A model generated the notes under the pieces. It had not been told where the DNA came from and searched no databases. It saw only the letters and a list, made by a program, of their open reading frames with translations. Positions 50,213-63,355 of a DNA stretch of 64,000 bases are shown here, in pieces; within the stretch, counting starts at the first letter, position 1; every line of letters begins with the position of its first letter. The DNA comes from Petrosia ficiformis (Eukaryota > Porifera > Demospongiae > Haplosclerida > Petrosiidae): contig OX345646.1 in NCBI GenBank assembly GCA_947044365.1, forward strand, positions 1,290,001 through 1,354,000, read 5' to 3'. Position numbers and translations under genes: made by a program.

Positions 50213-52136
50213 GCGATATAGTCTGTACAGTTAGACATTGCCTTAAAAGTAGAAAATAATCGTGATATTTTTTCTTATGTATTGGAATGAATTATTGTCT
50301 CACTTCTACCTGTAAATCAACATACACTATGAAATGTTTCTAGCTACAAAACATAGATTTTAATGATGATTAACTTCAGTAACTTACTCTTTTATAATCA
50401 TATACCTTACTGGATAATCCCCTTTCCTCCTTTGTGGTTTAGTCATGTTACGTTTTTGACAATATTAACACAACAGCAGATAAGATAAGAAGAAATGTGA
50501 TAGTATGTATCATTTTACTGCATGTGTAGTAGGATGAACTAAAGCAATAGTTAGGTCTATTGTGCACATAACAGACTGCAGTAATTATTACATACTCACA
50601 GTCCTAATACTAAATGATGTATAATTTGTATATGATATTTAAATGATTTCCATGAATTTTAATGGTTATTTCCAAAATGTGAAAAATTATTGTTTTAATA
50701 AAATGCTAAGCAGCTGTAAAATGTCCTTTTCAAGTTGCTTGTTATGATTGATATTTTAGTTTCGATATAACCAGTCAGCTGTGATCATACGTTGCCCAGC
50801 TCCATCAATGTAAGTAGAGACCATAGCATAACTATATTACTCACATGATCAAATCTAGTGGAACTGTAGCAAGTATTTCCTAACTGTGTCATTTAAGTGG
50901 ACTGAACAAAAATATTTTGTGAAAGCAGACATCATTTTTGGTTACTGAAGGTTCCACTTTGGCAACTGCTGGTCTAAAAAGCTGATGGCACTTTAGCAAT
51001 TGGGTTTGAACTATACCAAACATTACCAGACCCATAATCATGATAATTTTTCTTACATATTGGAATGAATTATTGTCTCACTTCTACCTGTAAATCAACA
51101 TACACTATGAAATGTTTCTAGCTACAAAACATTAATTTTAATGATGATTAACTTCAGTAAACAATTTTATCTTACTCTTTATAATCGTATACCTTACTGG
51201 ATGATCCCTTTTCCTCTTTTGTGGTTTAATGATGTTACGTTTTTGACAATATTAACACAACAGCAGATAAGATAAGAAGAAATGTGATAGTATGTATCAT
51301 TTTACTGACAGCTTGCATGCGTAATAGGATGAACTAAAGCAATAGTTAGGTCTATTGTGCACATAACTAGACTGCAATTACATACTCACAGGCTTAAAAT
51401 TCATGGAATCATTTAAGAAATTATACATCATTTAGTATTAATGGTTATTTCCAAAATGTGAATAATTATTGTTCTTAATAAAATGCCAGGCAGCTGTAAA
51501 ATGTCCTTTTCAAGTTGTCTGTTATGATTGATATTTTAGTTTCGATATAACCAGTCAGCTGTGATCATAAGTTGCCCAGCTCCATAGCATAACTATATTA
51601 TTCACATGATCAAATCTAGTGGAACTGTAGTAAGTATTTCCTGACTGTGTCATTTAAGTGGACTGAACAAATACTCCACTTTTTTTGTGTAAGCAGAAAA
51701 TAGAGCCAAGGGATGGACATCATTTTTGGTTACTGAAGGTTCCACTTTGGTCTAACAAGCTGAGGTACTTTAGCAATTGGGTTTGAACTATACCAAACAT
51801 TACCAGGCCCATAGTCAGAGGGATTCAATTGAACCTTCACTTTCAAAGAATAACTTATTGAGGTCAAGGTATACAAATTATTGATGAATGGATAGTTCAA
51901 GAGCATGTAATCACGTTTAATGTTTATTAACTGCTTCAGGCTGATTTCAAGGACCTACAAATAGGTGTGGTCAGGCTTAGGTAAAACGGTTTGCTAACAC
52001 GTGTGCACACCCTTTTAAATCATGGGGTAGATTACCACATATATTATATTATATTATAATTATATAGAATGTAATACCACCTAATGTTTAGATAATAAAA
52101 AACATGAATATTGACATGTTATTTTAAAACATTTTT
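50213..52136. repeat. Tandem duplication of the member 6 3' flank, unit about 780 bp
   Basis: Sequence from about 50264 (ATTTTTTCTTATGTATTGGA) recurs from about 51045 (ATTTTTCTTACATATTGGAA) and continues in parallel to about 51820, with small indels. No coding exon found. Members 6 and the canonical stefin converge on this spacer. Confidence 0.8.
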
Positions 52137-55100
52137 TCAGAAATACTCAATAGGATCATCTACTGTCTTGTTGAATTGAACTGCAGTTAGTTCAACTCCC
52201 TGTTGTAGATTTTGAAACACACGAAGGTGGCAATATTCATCATCCCCAATTTTAACCTACAGTAGGAAAAGACGAGTACTATATACCAATAACATTTTTA
52301 TGGGGCCATCCCTATGATTACTTTCCACGGTGTTGATTATATTTTATTGGTTACATTAATAATAATTAATAAGTTTGTGTCATGTATGCATTGTATACAT
52401 ACACGTAGTTAATGAAGTTGTGTCATTCCAGGGGGCTCAGTCAACTAATGGGCATGGGATGTACAGGGTTTCTTTCAGCTATTTGCCCAGGGGGGGGGCA
52501 AGTACGTATTTGCATGCAAAGCATGCGACAAACTAGGGGGGTCCAGAGGCATGCTCCCCCCGGAAATTTGACTTTTTATCAGACACAATTTGGTGGAATC
52601 TGGGACTGTTTTTGCACAAACATAATTTACATCTGTCAGGTGGACTACATTTCGTCACTATCTAGCCAAACAACCAAAGGAAGACAAGGCATCAGAACTA
52701 AACAACCTTGTAACAACTGAAATGCTCAAAACAATGTTCCCTCATTTGAATACCCTGGCCAATGTTTGTATGACAATACCAGTTGGGACAGCATCAGTGG
52801 AACAAAGCTTTTCACAGATGAAAATGATCAAAACTCGTTTGAGAAATCGATTGGGTGAAAAAAGTCTTTCTTACTTGATGAAAATTACAATCGAAGCACC
52901 ACAAAAACTATCTGATGATGACAATTGCGACTAGAAACCTAGGAAAATTGTTGTATAGAATATTGTGCATTTCATGTTATCATTTATTGTGTCATTAAAG
53001 CTTTTATAAAGGCTTGAATTGTAAAATAGAATTCTCAGTATATCCAAGGGGGGGGGGGGGGGGGGGCAAGCTAAAGCCAAGGATGGGTAAATGCCCCACC
53101 CCCCTAAAAGATACCTTGATGTAATACAACATGGCTTCAATGCATGCTCAAGCAGCAAAGAAACTCATTTATGACCTAATTTCAAAAAGGAACACTTTCT
53201 CATTAATTAATTTTGATCAAATGCTTACCTTTAATTGGACGTCTTCTGTCATTTTGTACAGCAAGTCAATGAAATTTGGTATCTAAGAAGATAAATAATA
53301 GCTCTTCCTGGATACTAAACTTCATTGAGTTCCTGTACAAAATGGTGGCAAGTGATTAAGCAAATTATGTGTGGAAAGTGTCTCGTTATGAAATTAAATC
53401 ACATTGTCATGTGTTTAAAAGGTTATTTTAATACCTATAATAATAATTATTAAGACAATTTCATTGAAGAAATCAGAAATATCAGATAGGTAGATATGTA
53501 AAGCAGTGGTGTGGAAACAGCCAGTCATACAAGACATTGTCAGATAAATCTAGAATGTCCGGTAAATTAAAACTGAGCTGTATACAAAGTATATGAGGAC
53601 CAGGGCAAGGATGTTGAAGATAGGTCAAAATGTTCGGCAGTTGACTCACTATTTCCATACCCCTGATCTAAAGTCTTTATAACAGTGTTCTCTCCAGCAA
53701 ATGGCAAACAATTAATTACATAGATATCATGCAATCCACACACATAAACATATGGGTACATATCTCTTTGTATTTGGGTTATAAGAAAAGAGTAAGTTTG
53801 ACTCCTTTAGTAGCACATACATGTATGAATTTCGGCAAAGGGCAAACAGAAGTGTGCAAAGGTACACAGGGTTTCATAGTGGGAGAGGGGAGGGGGGAGA
53901 GGTGGATATCCCCTCTAGACATATAAACATATATATTACACAGTTGCATTGTATATATGTATTACTTACTGAAATAAAGTAGTTGACACCAGCCACTACT
54001 TGAGAACGATATTTCACAGCAATATACTCAGAAAATGTTCTTCCACCTAACAGCTCGGCTTCAGGCCTCACCTGAAATAAAAAAACCATTATTATAATTA
54101 TTGTTGCCTCCTGGAATGATGCAACTTTCTAGACTATGTATACAATGCATAGTCACGTAAGTGGAAACAAGAATATAAATGTATTTATAAGATATAGCCC
54201 TGGTTAGAGGCAGTTATGGGCATATACCCATGAGATAATTGGTCGAGGGTGTAGCCCGAGACAATTATCTCAAGTGCCCATAACTGCCTCTAAACAGGGC
54301 ATTTTATACCATAGTAACACAAAAGTATGCAATTAAATCACATTTGATATCACTGTTGTCAAGTAGTACTATCCCAATTAGTGTTGACTGTAAAAACTGT
54401 GAAAATACAATTAGATGATTTAGTGGCTAGACACAAAATCTCCCTGTCTACAGGCATGTTATAGGCATATTGAATAAAAATGATTTTCATATGCCCAGTC
54501 ACTACATTATAATATATAATATTATCCTTAAACAAAGAAAAACCCAGGAGTGACATAGTAATAGTGGTTCAAGTGGAGATGTAGATGAAAACCATATATA
54601 TATGATTATAATTATATATGTTCAGCAGAGTAAGTTTTGTAATTATTATGTGTTATGCCATTAAGGGTCTTACAGGAAACTTTATGGACCTTGGAACATA
54701 ACAGGAGATTTGTAGAGGTATAATCTTGATACATACTAAATGTTTTAAGTAGTTTGTCCATGATATTAAACAGACTCTTTTAGCACAACCTAGTTAATAC
54801 AAAAAAGCACTGCTACTATAGTCTGTTCACATTCATGATGTCCTCAAAATTACGATGTGATGACTTCATATGTAATATAATGTATAGTTTAATGTGATAA
54901 GATTAATACATAGTTATACTGTAATGAAGCAATGGATTGAAATTTGACATACACAAAAAAGGACGGGAAGAATAATTATACGAAAATGGTACAGGCAAAA
55001 AGATTGTTGGACATTCCAAACTAAAGTTATGAACATTTTTCTGAGGTCATGGTGAACGTGAATGACCTTTAGTTGGATAAGCACATTCCCTTCATGGCTG

Positions 55101-55568
55101 CATTTGCCAGACGAAGCTCCCACCACCTTTATAGTCTGGCGTAGTCACACCCTTCGGATAGAGAAGGAAGGGTCTGGTAACACTATCACGTGATAATTCC
55201 TGCTACTAACCATAAAGTATTGTATGTTTATACTAAAAAGTCTGCCCCATCCTTATCAGTAATTACATTTCCCAAAGATAACTAGACCTTTCCAATGCAA
55301 AGGGTGTGGCTACACCAGACTAATACTTGGGAGACTAACCTTCCACCACCTTTAATGGCTGCCATTCCTGGTAAATGGGTGTGGCTGCCACTACTTCAAT
55401 AGAATCGTTAATATAATTGGGATACCAAACACTGTCCTATTACTAGTTATTAGACACACATAATTATAAGTAATTAGGTAATGTCTTGATTTATTGCACC
55501 TTGTCAGCAATCTCTTGGATTTTAGGTCCAGCAGGGCGTTCCTCACTAAGACCTCCAGGAACAGACAT
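52137..55568 (-). CDS. Stefin (type 1 cystatin), cysteine-protease inhibitor
   Basis: Exons in transcript order 55568-55500, 54071-53970, 52256-52137; 96 residues, the standard stefin length. Stefins are cytosolic reversible inhibitors of papain-type proteases such as cathepsins B, H, L. Seen: N-terminal GGLSEERPAGPKIQEIADK with the conserved Gly; exon 2 YIAVKYRSQVVAGVNYFIS with the QVVAG first hairpin loop; exon 3 VKIGDDEYCHLRVFQNLQQG and end DDPIEYF. Exon 2 is 102 bases and both introns are phase 0, as in vertebrate stefin genes. No signal peptide and no disulfide pair. A 54-base candidate cassette exon lies between exons 2 and 3 (53229-53282). Divergent from MCMDC2 with 206 bases between starts. 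Confidence 0.95.
52464..53115. mobile_element. Decayed hAT element with transposase remnant
   Basis: Left end CAGGGTTTCTTTCAGC and right end CTAAAAGATACC are imperfect inverted ends; G/C runs lie inside both. The interior carries the C-terminal hAT dimerisation domain (52626-52934). Much shorter than an autonomous element. Confidence 0.7.
52626..52934 (+). pseudogene. hAT transposase C-terminal dimerisation domain remnant
   Basis: Open frame from 52626 to the TAG at 52932-52934, reading WTTFRHYLAKQPKEDK, then MFPHLNTLANVCMTIPVGTA, SVEQSFSQMKMIKTRLRN and LGEKSLSYLMKITIEAP. This is the IPxxTAxxExxFS...IKTxLRNRL pattern of the hAT family dimerisation region. The zinc finger and catalytic region are missing and a stop lies just upstream, so it is a fragment inside the intron-free 3' flank of the stefin gene (its intron 2). 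Confidence 0.85.
53229..53282 (-). other. Candidate 54-bp cassette exon of the stefin gene
   Basis: On the minus strand, an acceptor (TTCTTAG) and a donor (AAG-GTAAGC) bracket 54 open bases encoding IPNFIDLLYKMTEDVQLK. It is phase 0 at both ends, so inclusion would insert 18 residues between FIS and VKIG without breaking the frame. The canonical stefin does not need it. May be a real alternative exon or chance. Confidence 0.35.
54188..54306. repeat. Palindromic element in stefin intron 1
   Basis: AGCCCTGGTTAGAGGCAGTT and AACTGCCTCTAAACAGGGC are inverted; inner pair GAGATAATTGGTCG / CGAGACAATTATCTC. Confidence 0.85.
54816..55072 (-). repeat. MITE-like element (6111 family), inverted
   Basis: Ends AGTCTGTTCACATTCATGAT and ATGGTGAACGTGAATGACC. 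In stefin intron 1. Confidence 0.75.
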
Positions 55569-55774
55569 GTCTTCTTGTTCTTGTTGCTTATCAAAAGTGG
55601 TAAAATGGGCGCAAACTGTGAACAAGAGAGTTAAAAGTGTCAACAATGGTATCATAACTATGACCTCACAGGTTAATTAATTAACAATCAATTAATTTTA
55701 ATAATTATTAATAATTTTATTGTACATGTAACGCGGGAAATACGAACTGCATTTGCTGCACATGCACCTGTGAG
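55569..55774. promoter_or_regulatory. Shared upstream region of stefin and MCMDC2
   Basis: 206 bases between divergent start codons. CGCGGGAAA at 55732-55740 (TTTCCCGCG on the other strand) fits an E2F-type site and lies about 35 bases before the MCMDC2 ATG. No TATA box. Confidence 0.6.
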
Positions 55775-56134
55775 ATGTCTTTGAGAGTTAACTTGCTGCA
55801 GTTTTTAACAGATTATGGTCACTTAAATGAAATAGAAAGGCAATGCTGTGCATATACTGCAAGAAGAATGAATGAATCACGAGTATGTCAATTGTGTGTG
55901 TTCAAATTAACACACGGTCTTTCTTGCTCTCTGTTTCTTGTAAATTTTTTTCAGGAGATAATGGCAGTTTTTAAATTAGCACTCCTAATTGATCCAGTTC
56001 AACTTCTTGAAGCAAACGGTAAGTGTATATATATCAAACGATTGTATGACGTATACATACATAGACTATAGAGTACATGTATGTATTTCTGCAAAATATG
56101 CATGTGTGTATGCATGTATAATGTACGTATTGCC

Positions 56135-56180
<46 letters not shown>

Positions 56181-59100
56181 CATACGTATGTTGATATGCA
56201 TGTGTATAATATAGTTATAATATTGTTTGTTTGTTTGTATAATTATAATAAATATCTATATAAATTATTATGTACTTAATATATTGTTATGTAACTATGT
56301 AATTATAGTCAGACTTGGTGATGATCTTCTCCACCATCCAAGCAAAGCATGGTTATTATTTCAAGAAGTTATATTCACTATCATTAAAGAAATGGAATGG
56401 TTACCTCATCTTAATTCCACAACTCAGCTTCTACTATTACTCAGACTAAAAACCCTACCTGAATTATCAGGGTAAGGCAAATCTCTCTCTATTCAGTAAT
56501 GAGTATTTGCTTTAAAAAATATTACAATATTAAATGCTTGATTCTTTAGTTACACTATTCAGCACATATCAGACTTTCCTCAGTTTCATGTTGAACCAAG
56601 ATTTTTAACATTTACTGGAGTAGTATGTAGTATGAGTGTGAAAGAGAAATATACGTAAGTTAGTGACAAATTAAGGTACTATAATCATACTATATATGGG
56701 ATCACACTATAGTGTTACAGTAATGATTTCCATATAATACACTTGAGAATAGATATTCAAAAATTTAATTTTGGCTTTTAAATGTATACAATTTCCATTT
56801 GGCATTTAAAGGGCTTACCAATTTTATATATATAATATTATAGAATCTAGCATACACTTTTATAATGATATCATTTGGTTCTGACATTTCAATCTCATTA
56901 CTATATTATTACATTTTTGTCAGAGAGAGTGCTTGTTTCTACTGTCCTAACACATCTTGTAATGCTGGAAGAGATAATAAGTATATCCGAATGCATAGTG
57001 CAGGAGCTACTGAAGCCATGACAATGAGGTTTGAATATTTTGTATGGTGTTGTTTTAGTTAACTATAACTAGTAAGGCATTTTGACTTTTAAATTATAAC
57101 TAAATTACAGGTCTACTGCAATAACTATAACTAACTAAAATGATAATTTGCCAGCAATGGGTACTTTTAGTTTCTTAGTAAACTCAATGTTACCTTAGTT
57201 AATGTAACTACAACTAAACTATAAGTTTGAGAAACTATGTATACTATAAATATAACTAAAAGTGGCCATCATTGTCGAACTAAAACACTAAATTAATTAT
57301 AATTATATAATTATATAATACATGTACATACAATTAAGTAGTTAACTATATGTATATTCAGTTTCTATATCAACTTTATGTACTTTCTGTCTTGTAGAGG
57401 AGACCTTTCTTGTTCTTACTGTGGATCAACACTGACTGAAGATATTGCATTTAGAATACTGGCTGGTTAGTGGAATAAATACCTAGAATACTTATACCGT
57501 TAATAATTAATTTGTAATTTTTTTCAGATAAAATGTTGATACAAATGGTTCCAAATGAATCACTGTATGATGATAAAAATGTACGATACCAAGGGATTAC
57601 AGTAGTATTGAGAGGTGAGAAGACAGATTACATACATATTGTTATTTATATTCTCTCAGATGAGCTTTGTAGCAATATTGAAATGGGTGGTGAATATACA
57701 GTGTTGGGTATCCCAGTTCATAAAACTCACCAAACAAACGGAAGGACTTTTATTAACAGTACACTAGAGGTACGTATAATTTATATTGATTAAGTAAATT
57801 ATAATTCTGTAGCCTTCTTTTCCAACACTCCTGGAATGAAGACACCCCTGTATTAAGGGTGCTTACCCAAACTGTGCTTTATTATAAATCCACTCCTGAC
57901 ATGACTCTAATATTTGTCCCAAGGGTGTCCGGAATAGAGATATACCATTGTATATAATTATAATAGTGTATGAACTTACATTCAATGCATTTCTTTATTG
58001 TGTTGAAACTATTCAGTTTATGTATATATGTGTAACTACCTTTTCAGAGTCTACTGCAATATCAATTGTAAATATGATTGCAAAGTATACAGCCTTAATT
58101 ATTATGGGCAGCAGGGTTAAATTTGAATAGTAATCACTCACTTCCCTTTCTTTGTGTAATTTTATATATTCATTAGGCTGTTACATTTATTTTTGGATTT
58201 GTTTTTGATAATATTGTGTTGCTCAATATACTTCATATAGTCATTATGTTCTTATATATACATTTGCAGGCTAATAACATATATTCTTTAAATTGTGTTC
58301 CTAAAGTTTCAATGAATCCTGTTCTACCATCTCACATTAGAGATATATTCACAGGTTAGTTTTCATAAGGACTAACTGAATATGTGTTTAAACATTATTA
58401 GTATATATCACATGACATTGAACCAATCATGTTTTCATATACTAGTCACCTGATTACATTTTAAACAGCATAATGACATTTAAGAATGCATTAACTACTT
58501 AATACACAGCTACATGTGAACATGTGACCAAACACACTACAAATGTCAAGTGATAGACACTAAATCTTTTATAATATTTTTTACGATGCATTAAGTGTTA
58601 TGATGTGGCTCTTGCGTAGACCAATAAAGTTCTCGATTTGATAATGCACTCTCTTTCCTTGTGAATTATCTAATCTTGACCTTTATTGAGCCCTAACCTT
58701 GTGCCGCCACATTAAACACTTAACACAACTATAAAGAATATTATAAATATTACTGACCTTTTCTGTTAATATAGCATGTCAGTATTCTCCATGGGTATTT
58801 ACTGCTACATTAGCCTACAGTTTTGCAGGTAACACAAGTATAATATTAATACAGAAGTACATGTTTATAATCAAATATTAAATTATAACATGTGTATAAT
58901 ATCTTCTATTATTTAATTAAGCTCAAATATACCCTCCTGGAATATATCATCGATTAAAACTTGCACTTCTATTGAGTGTAGCAGCATCTACCAATGAGAG
59001 GTAATATGGATGTTCATTGATTTTAATATATTTATGACTTTTGCTCTCCTCTTGTTCAGAGAGAAGATGATCGATCTTTTAGTTATAGGTACAGAGACAC

Positions 59101-62100
59101 ATCATATTAATCAACTGATGAAATACACCAGTAGCTTCTTCACAAGGAGAGTCATACATAACTCAGTATCAGACATGACAGGGAGTGTAAGGAAAGATGA
59201 CAAACACTGGATTGATGGTGGGTTTTGTTTAAAACTAATTCTACAAGCAAAATATTCTTCTTTGTAATGCTACGATCTTAAATTAATTCTACATTCTCTT
59301 ATCAATTTAATGGAATTTGCTATATTTACGGTATCCTCTCACAACTAGGATAGATGCCTGATCCATTGTCGTAAAAATAGTAAGCTTGTAATTTAATCTC
59401 AAAGCAACAATACATCACAATTTTTAATTGGGAAAAGTGTAGAGATGATCCACTTTATCAAGTGTATAACTAAAACCCTACATAAGTATCACTTCTTTGT
59501 GTTTTACTTTTGCTCTAGCTATATATACATACATACTTACATGTATTTAGGATTGTTATGTGGAAGTGGTAGTATAATGCATTAAGTTTTAGTATGTAAT
59601 ATCTATAACTTAAATGTAAATTTGCCAATAGTTAGTACATTAGTCTAACTATTATTTTAGTTTACTACATTTGTCACTGTACATGTAACTAAATTTTAAG
59701 AAACTACCGCATTAAATTTATGTCATACTAAATCAAAACTAGTTCAGAAATTATTATTTATTGTTTATACTCACTTGCACACACTACAGGTGGAAGTCTT
59801 CTACTAGCCAGAAGTGGTGTGTGTTTGTTAGGAAACATTGGAAACTGGAAGAAAGAGACAAAGGAAATAATGCAACAAAGTAAATTAGTATTGCATATGT
59901 ATTTGTGAATAAATAAGGCACCTTTTTCATTTAATCATTAACTGCATTATGTCATACATTATCATATCATACAATGTAGGCAGTTTAATTGTAAGGATGG
60001 GGTGCATTTTCTATTTATATATAGCTATGTAGTATATAGTGAACTGTTTGTATTTTTATTATATCAAATGGTTACATGTAGAAACTGCTACACCACATTG
60101 TGTGTTGTGGCAGGATATGAAACAGCTATATATAGAGTACAATAGGGTTTGGCGATATTAAAAATTAAGTTTTGCGATTGTTGCCTAAAGGTGACTTGCG
60201 ATTATTGGAATATTGCAACTATTCATTGATACTGTCTATGTAACAAAAATAGGCTCATTTTTAAAAGGTGACACTTCTGATCATTGTTTTAAGAGCATAC
60301 GGCTCAAGATGTAATAGTATTTTTCAACTGCATACATTATTATAACTATTAAATGCAATAATATTGAATGAATTATTGCCTAACTCTAGAGTACAACTAT
60401 ATCTTGAAATTCAATTCTTTTTCATTATAATTATAGCACTTGAAAGCAAACAGGTGTCTGTGAAAACAAGAAAACCTGATAGTGATGTCATTAAACATAT
60501 CACATGGCCATTAAATTGTACCATATGGTCAACATGTGATAGTCAAGTGACTTTGGAACGAAAAGGAGTACATCAACCTTTACAAGTATGTAAATACATA
60601 TGTGTTATTGAAAACACAGTATATATAATGTTGTCATGGAAACACAAAGAATGTCATTACTATGTTATGTTAATCTGCATAATTATAACTCTATATTTCT
60701 ATCTGTTCAATTACTGATTTAGGATCAGATAAGTCTTCCAAGGCACTTAATTGAGTGAGTTAGAAATAATGTACACAGTACATGGTGGTTGTCTCTGGAT
60801 CATCATATCATTTTAACCATATGTCATTTCATCATATATGGCTTACTTAGAATTGGTTTGGGAATGAGACCCTAAGTGTTATAGAAAATTAATGAGCTTT
60901 AAGTAATTATTATTTTTATATAATTATGTAACATGATTGAGCATTAGTTTTTACTTTCAATTCAATTGTTCATCTCACAGTCAACTTGGTCTAATTTTGT
61001 TAACTGATCCCTACACACAAGATAATGAAGAACTTGTTTACAGTGTTCTTACAACGCATATATTACAGAAATCAATGGGACTTAATTCCATACCTCCACT
61101 TACACATGAAGACTTCATTCAGGTATTACATGCAATGATAGTTTCATTGGAGACATCTAATCCTAAAATGTATAAAAGGTACTAAACAAAGTAGACAATT
61201 TTATTAATTAAAAACAGCAGTAGAGTGGAGATTTGGTAGGTAGTAAACCTAGCAGCAACAGTCTTGTTTATAATATTGGATTCATTACAATGTATTCATT
61301 GCTGTGTATGGGAATAATGTCCTTTTCTCCTCAGTCCATCTTTTAACACTTTTGATTTTTGTCTCAACTCAACATGATGAATGTGATGATTTGTGTTTGT
61401 CGAGTGACTTGTTTATTTCTGGGACAGACTTACTCTCTGTCTTGGACATATTTGTATTGATGAGAATGTTTTGAACAACGACTGTCCTTCATGATGCTTG
61501 TCTTGTTGAGTATGTAGACATTAGTAGAGGTTAGAAAGAATCATATTCCTAACTTGTTTTTATTACAAAGAAACAATAGAAGCTCCACACAATGTTTTAG
61601 CTTTACAACAGAAGAAAGCTGAAATGTTGAACGAGCTTCAGTTTTTCTTTCTAATGAAAACAAGTTTGGAATTTGATTCAGTCAAATCTCTACTAAAGTC
61701 TTTGTCTTGGAGGTAGACATTTTAGGATTAGATATTCTGAGATTGATTGGTGAATTTATATTTTATATTTGTTATTATTGGTGTGTTTTAATTTCTTCTT
61801 TTAAATTATTTACATGTAGTTGCTGGCCATATCATCATCTCTTCCTGTTTCTCTTTCCCAATCGGCACACAGTCTCTTAAAAGCGTTTTATCTCTCCAGT
61901 AGAAGAGCGCGTGGTAGTGGTTTACACGGAAGTGATACACCTCTTAATGCTCTAGATACTATGTGAGTAGAATATTATACATGCAAATTTAATGTACATG
62001 CGCAATGAACTACTAATTTTAGCGATTATTATGTTAGTCACTAAAATCGCTGAAATTAGTACATGTAATTAAAAGTAGGCTTAAGGTATATACATATTAT

Positions 62101-63355
62101 ATGTATTCTAATTTGTATAGGATTGCATTGTGTTTATCACATGCAAGACTTAGTCTCAGAAAAGATGCAGTAGAAGAAGATGCAGTATTAGCAATAATGT
62201 TATATGAAGAGGCATTAGTTCATAAAACAGGTAATGATAATACCTTATATAGATATACTCAGGATTCTCACTACACTTTTTGGTACACCTCTATTTGCAC
62301 CACTAATTATGGTCTGTCCTGCACCACCATCTCTTTATAGCTCAACACAAGCTTTTACACTATTAATTAGCCACTCGATCAGCTATTACTATCTCTCAAG
62401 TAAATGATTGCAGTGTTCTGCTCACACTGGTCGGGAATAATCACTTCTCAGATGAATAATATTAACCACTTATTAACCACCTCTCAGATAAATTAACCAC
62501 CTCTCAGATAATACATGTATAGGCTACTCAGACAGAATTAAGTATATACTGGATAAACAGCACTAAATGCAATTTAGAATCCAACCACCAGTCTAAATAT
62601 CCTGGGCAGAACACTGTATATGTATAAATACTTATACATTGCACCATTTGTGTGGTGAGAACATTGGGTATGCTCTACATTTGAGTACTAAATAACAATT
62701 TCCAGGATATTCTACACTATTCATCCAACCCTTACCACATATGAGGAATGAAAATATCAGTGAATATATTGGAAAAGAGGTGAGACCAATTATCTATATA
62801 CCTTAAACTTAAAATGCATGCACTAATTTTATCAATTTAACACACTAAAAAATATATTTCAGAATCATTTTACTAGGCATATTAGGCATGGCTCAGAAAT
62901 TTAATGCATGCTAAATTCGAGGATTTAAAATGTAATTAATAGTACTGAGGCTTTAATGTAATATACAAACCATGGTTAGGAGATGTATATGTCATCTGCT
63001 ATGGAGGAGGTTTATGTGGATATAACCCAAGGCCTGTATACACTAACTAAACATGGTTTATATACATATATATAGGTGGTCACCACTATTATGTTCACTT
63101 TAATTAATAACATTCTGAAGTGAAGAATCAGAATTTTAATAGTCTGTGTTGATGTAATTTTATTATGGCCAAAGTGACCATCAAGACATCGACAGATGTT
63201 TGTTTGTAAATAATATCACATTCTACTTTATATCATCAATCTCATAGTTTAATTTACAAATGAGAGAAGTTTATCACAAAATACTCAACTTTGTTAAGAA
63301 TCATGGAAGTCACTTAACTAGCTACTCATCATCTCCTATTTGGCCAGAAGAATAA
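55775..63355 (+). CDS. MCMDC2: MCM domain-containing protein 2
   Basis: Twenty exons: 55775-55882, 55955-56018, 56309-56471, 56550-56654, 56924-57028, 57398-57465, 57528-57614, 57660-57769, 58270-58354, 58775-58828, 58922-59000, 59060-59217, 59790-59879, 60437-60585, 60723-60754, 60981-61122, 61820-61962, 62121-62230, 62706-62779, 63248-63355; 677 residues (human about 681). MCMDC2 is a divergent MCM relative needed for meiotic recombination and synapsis in mice. Seen: N-terminal MCM domain (FKLALLIDP), zinc ribbon CFYC...CSYC (about 150-190) with HSAGATEAMTMR, PPGIYHRLKLALLLSVA, LLVIGTETHHINQLM, and GGSLLLARSGVCLLGNIG (about 397-414) where MCMs have Walker A. C-terminal LSSRRARGSGLHGSD and LSHARLSLRKDAVEEDAVLA match the MCM lid region. 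The Walker A lysine is not kept, as in other MCMDC2 proteins, so ATPase activity is doubtful. Confidence 0.95.
56138..56178. repeat. (TA)n microsatellite
   Basis: About 20 TA units in MCMDC2 intron 2. Confidence 0.95.
57815..57950. repeat. Tigger/pogo-like fragment
   Basis: Shares GACACCCCTGTATTAAGG and AAGGGTGTCCGGAATA with the 25501 element. In MCMDC2 intron 8. Confidence 0.5.
58585..58735. repeat. Palindromic CAATAAAGG-family copy
   Basis: TTAAGTGTTATGATGTGGCT at one end and GCCGCCACATTAAACACTTA at the other are inverted; CCAATAAAGTTC / GACCTTTATTGA inside. In MCMDC2 intron 9. Confidence 0.7.
61320..61719 (+). other. Coding-like stretch inside MCMDC2 intron 16
   Basis: Open frame without introns at about 61534-61719 reads KETIEAPHNVLALQQKKAE and MLNELQFFFLMKTSLEF; a second open stretch just upstream reads STQHDECDDLCLSSDLFI. 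The first composes like a coiled coil. Neither fits MCMDC2, whose flanking exons join directly in phase 0. Possibly a decayed gene copy. Confidence 0.3.

Noticed and set aside
61123..61184. Extension of the MCMDC2 exon past 61122 (frame stays open to 61184)
   Set aside because: Joining at 61122 to 61820 restores the expected C-terminal MCM sequence in phase 0; the longer form lacks a matching next exon.
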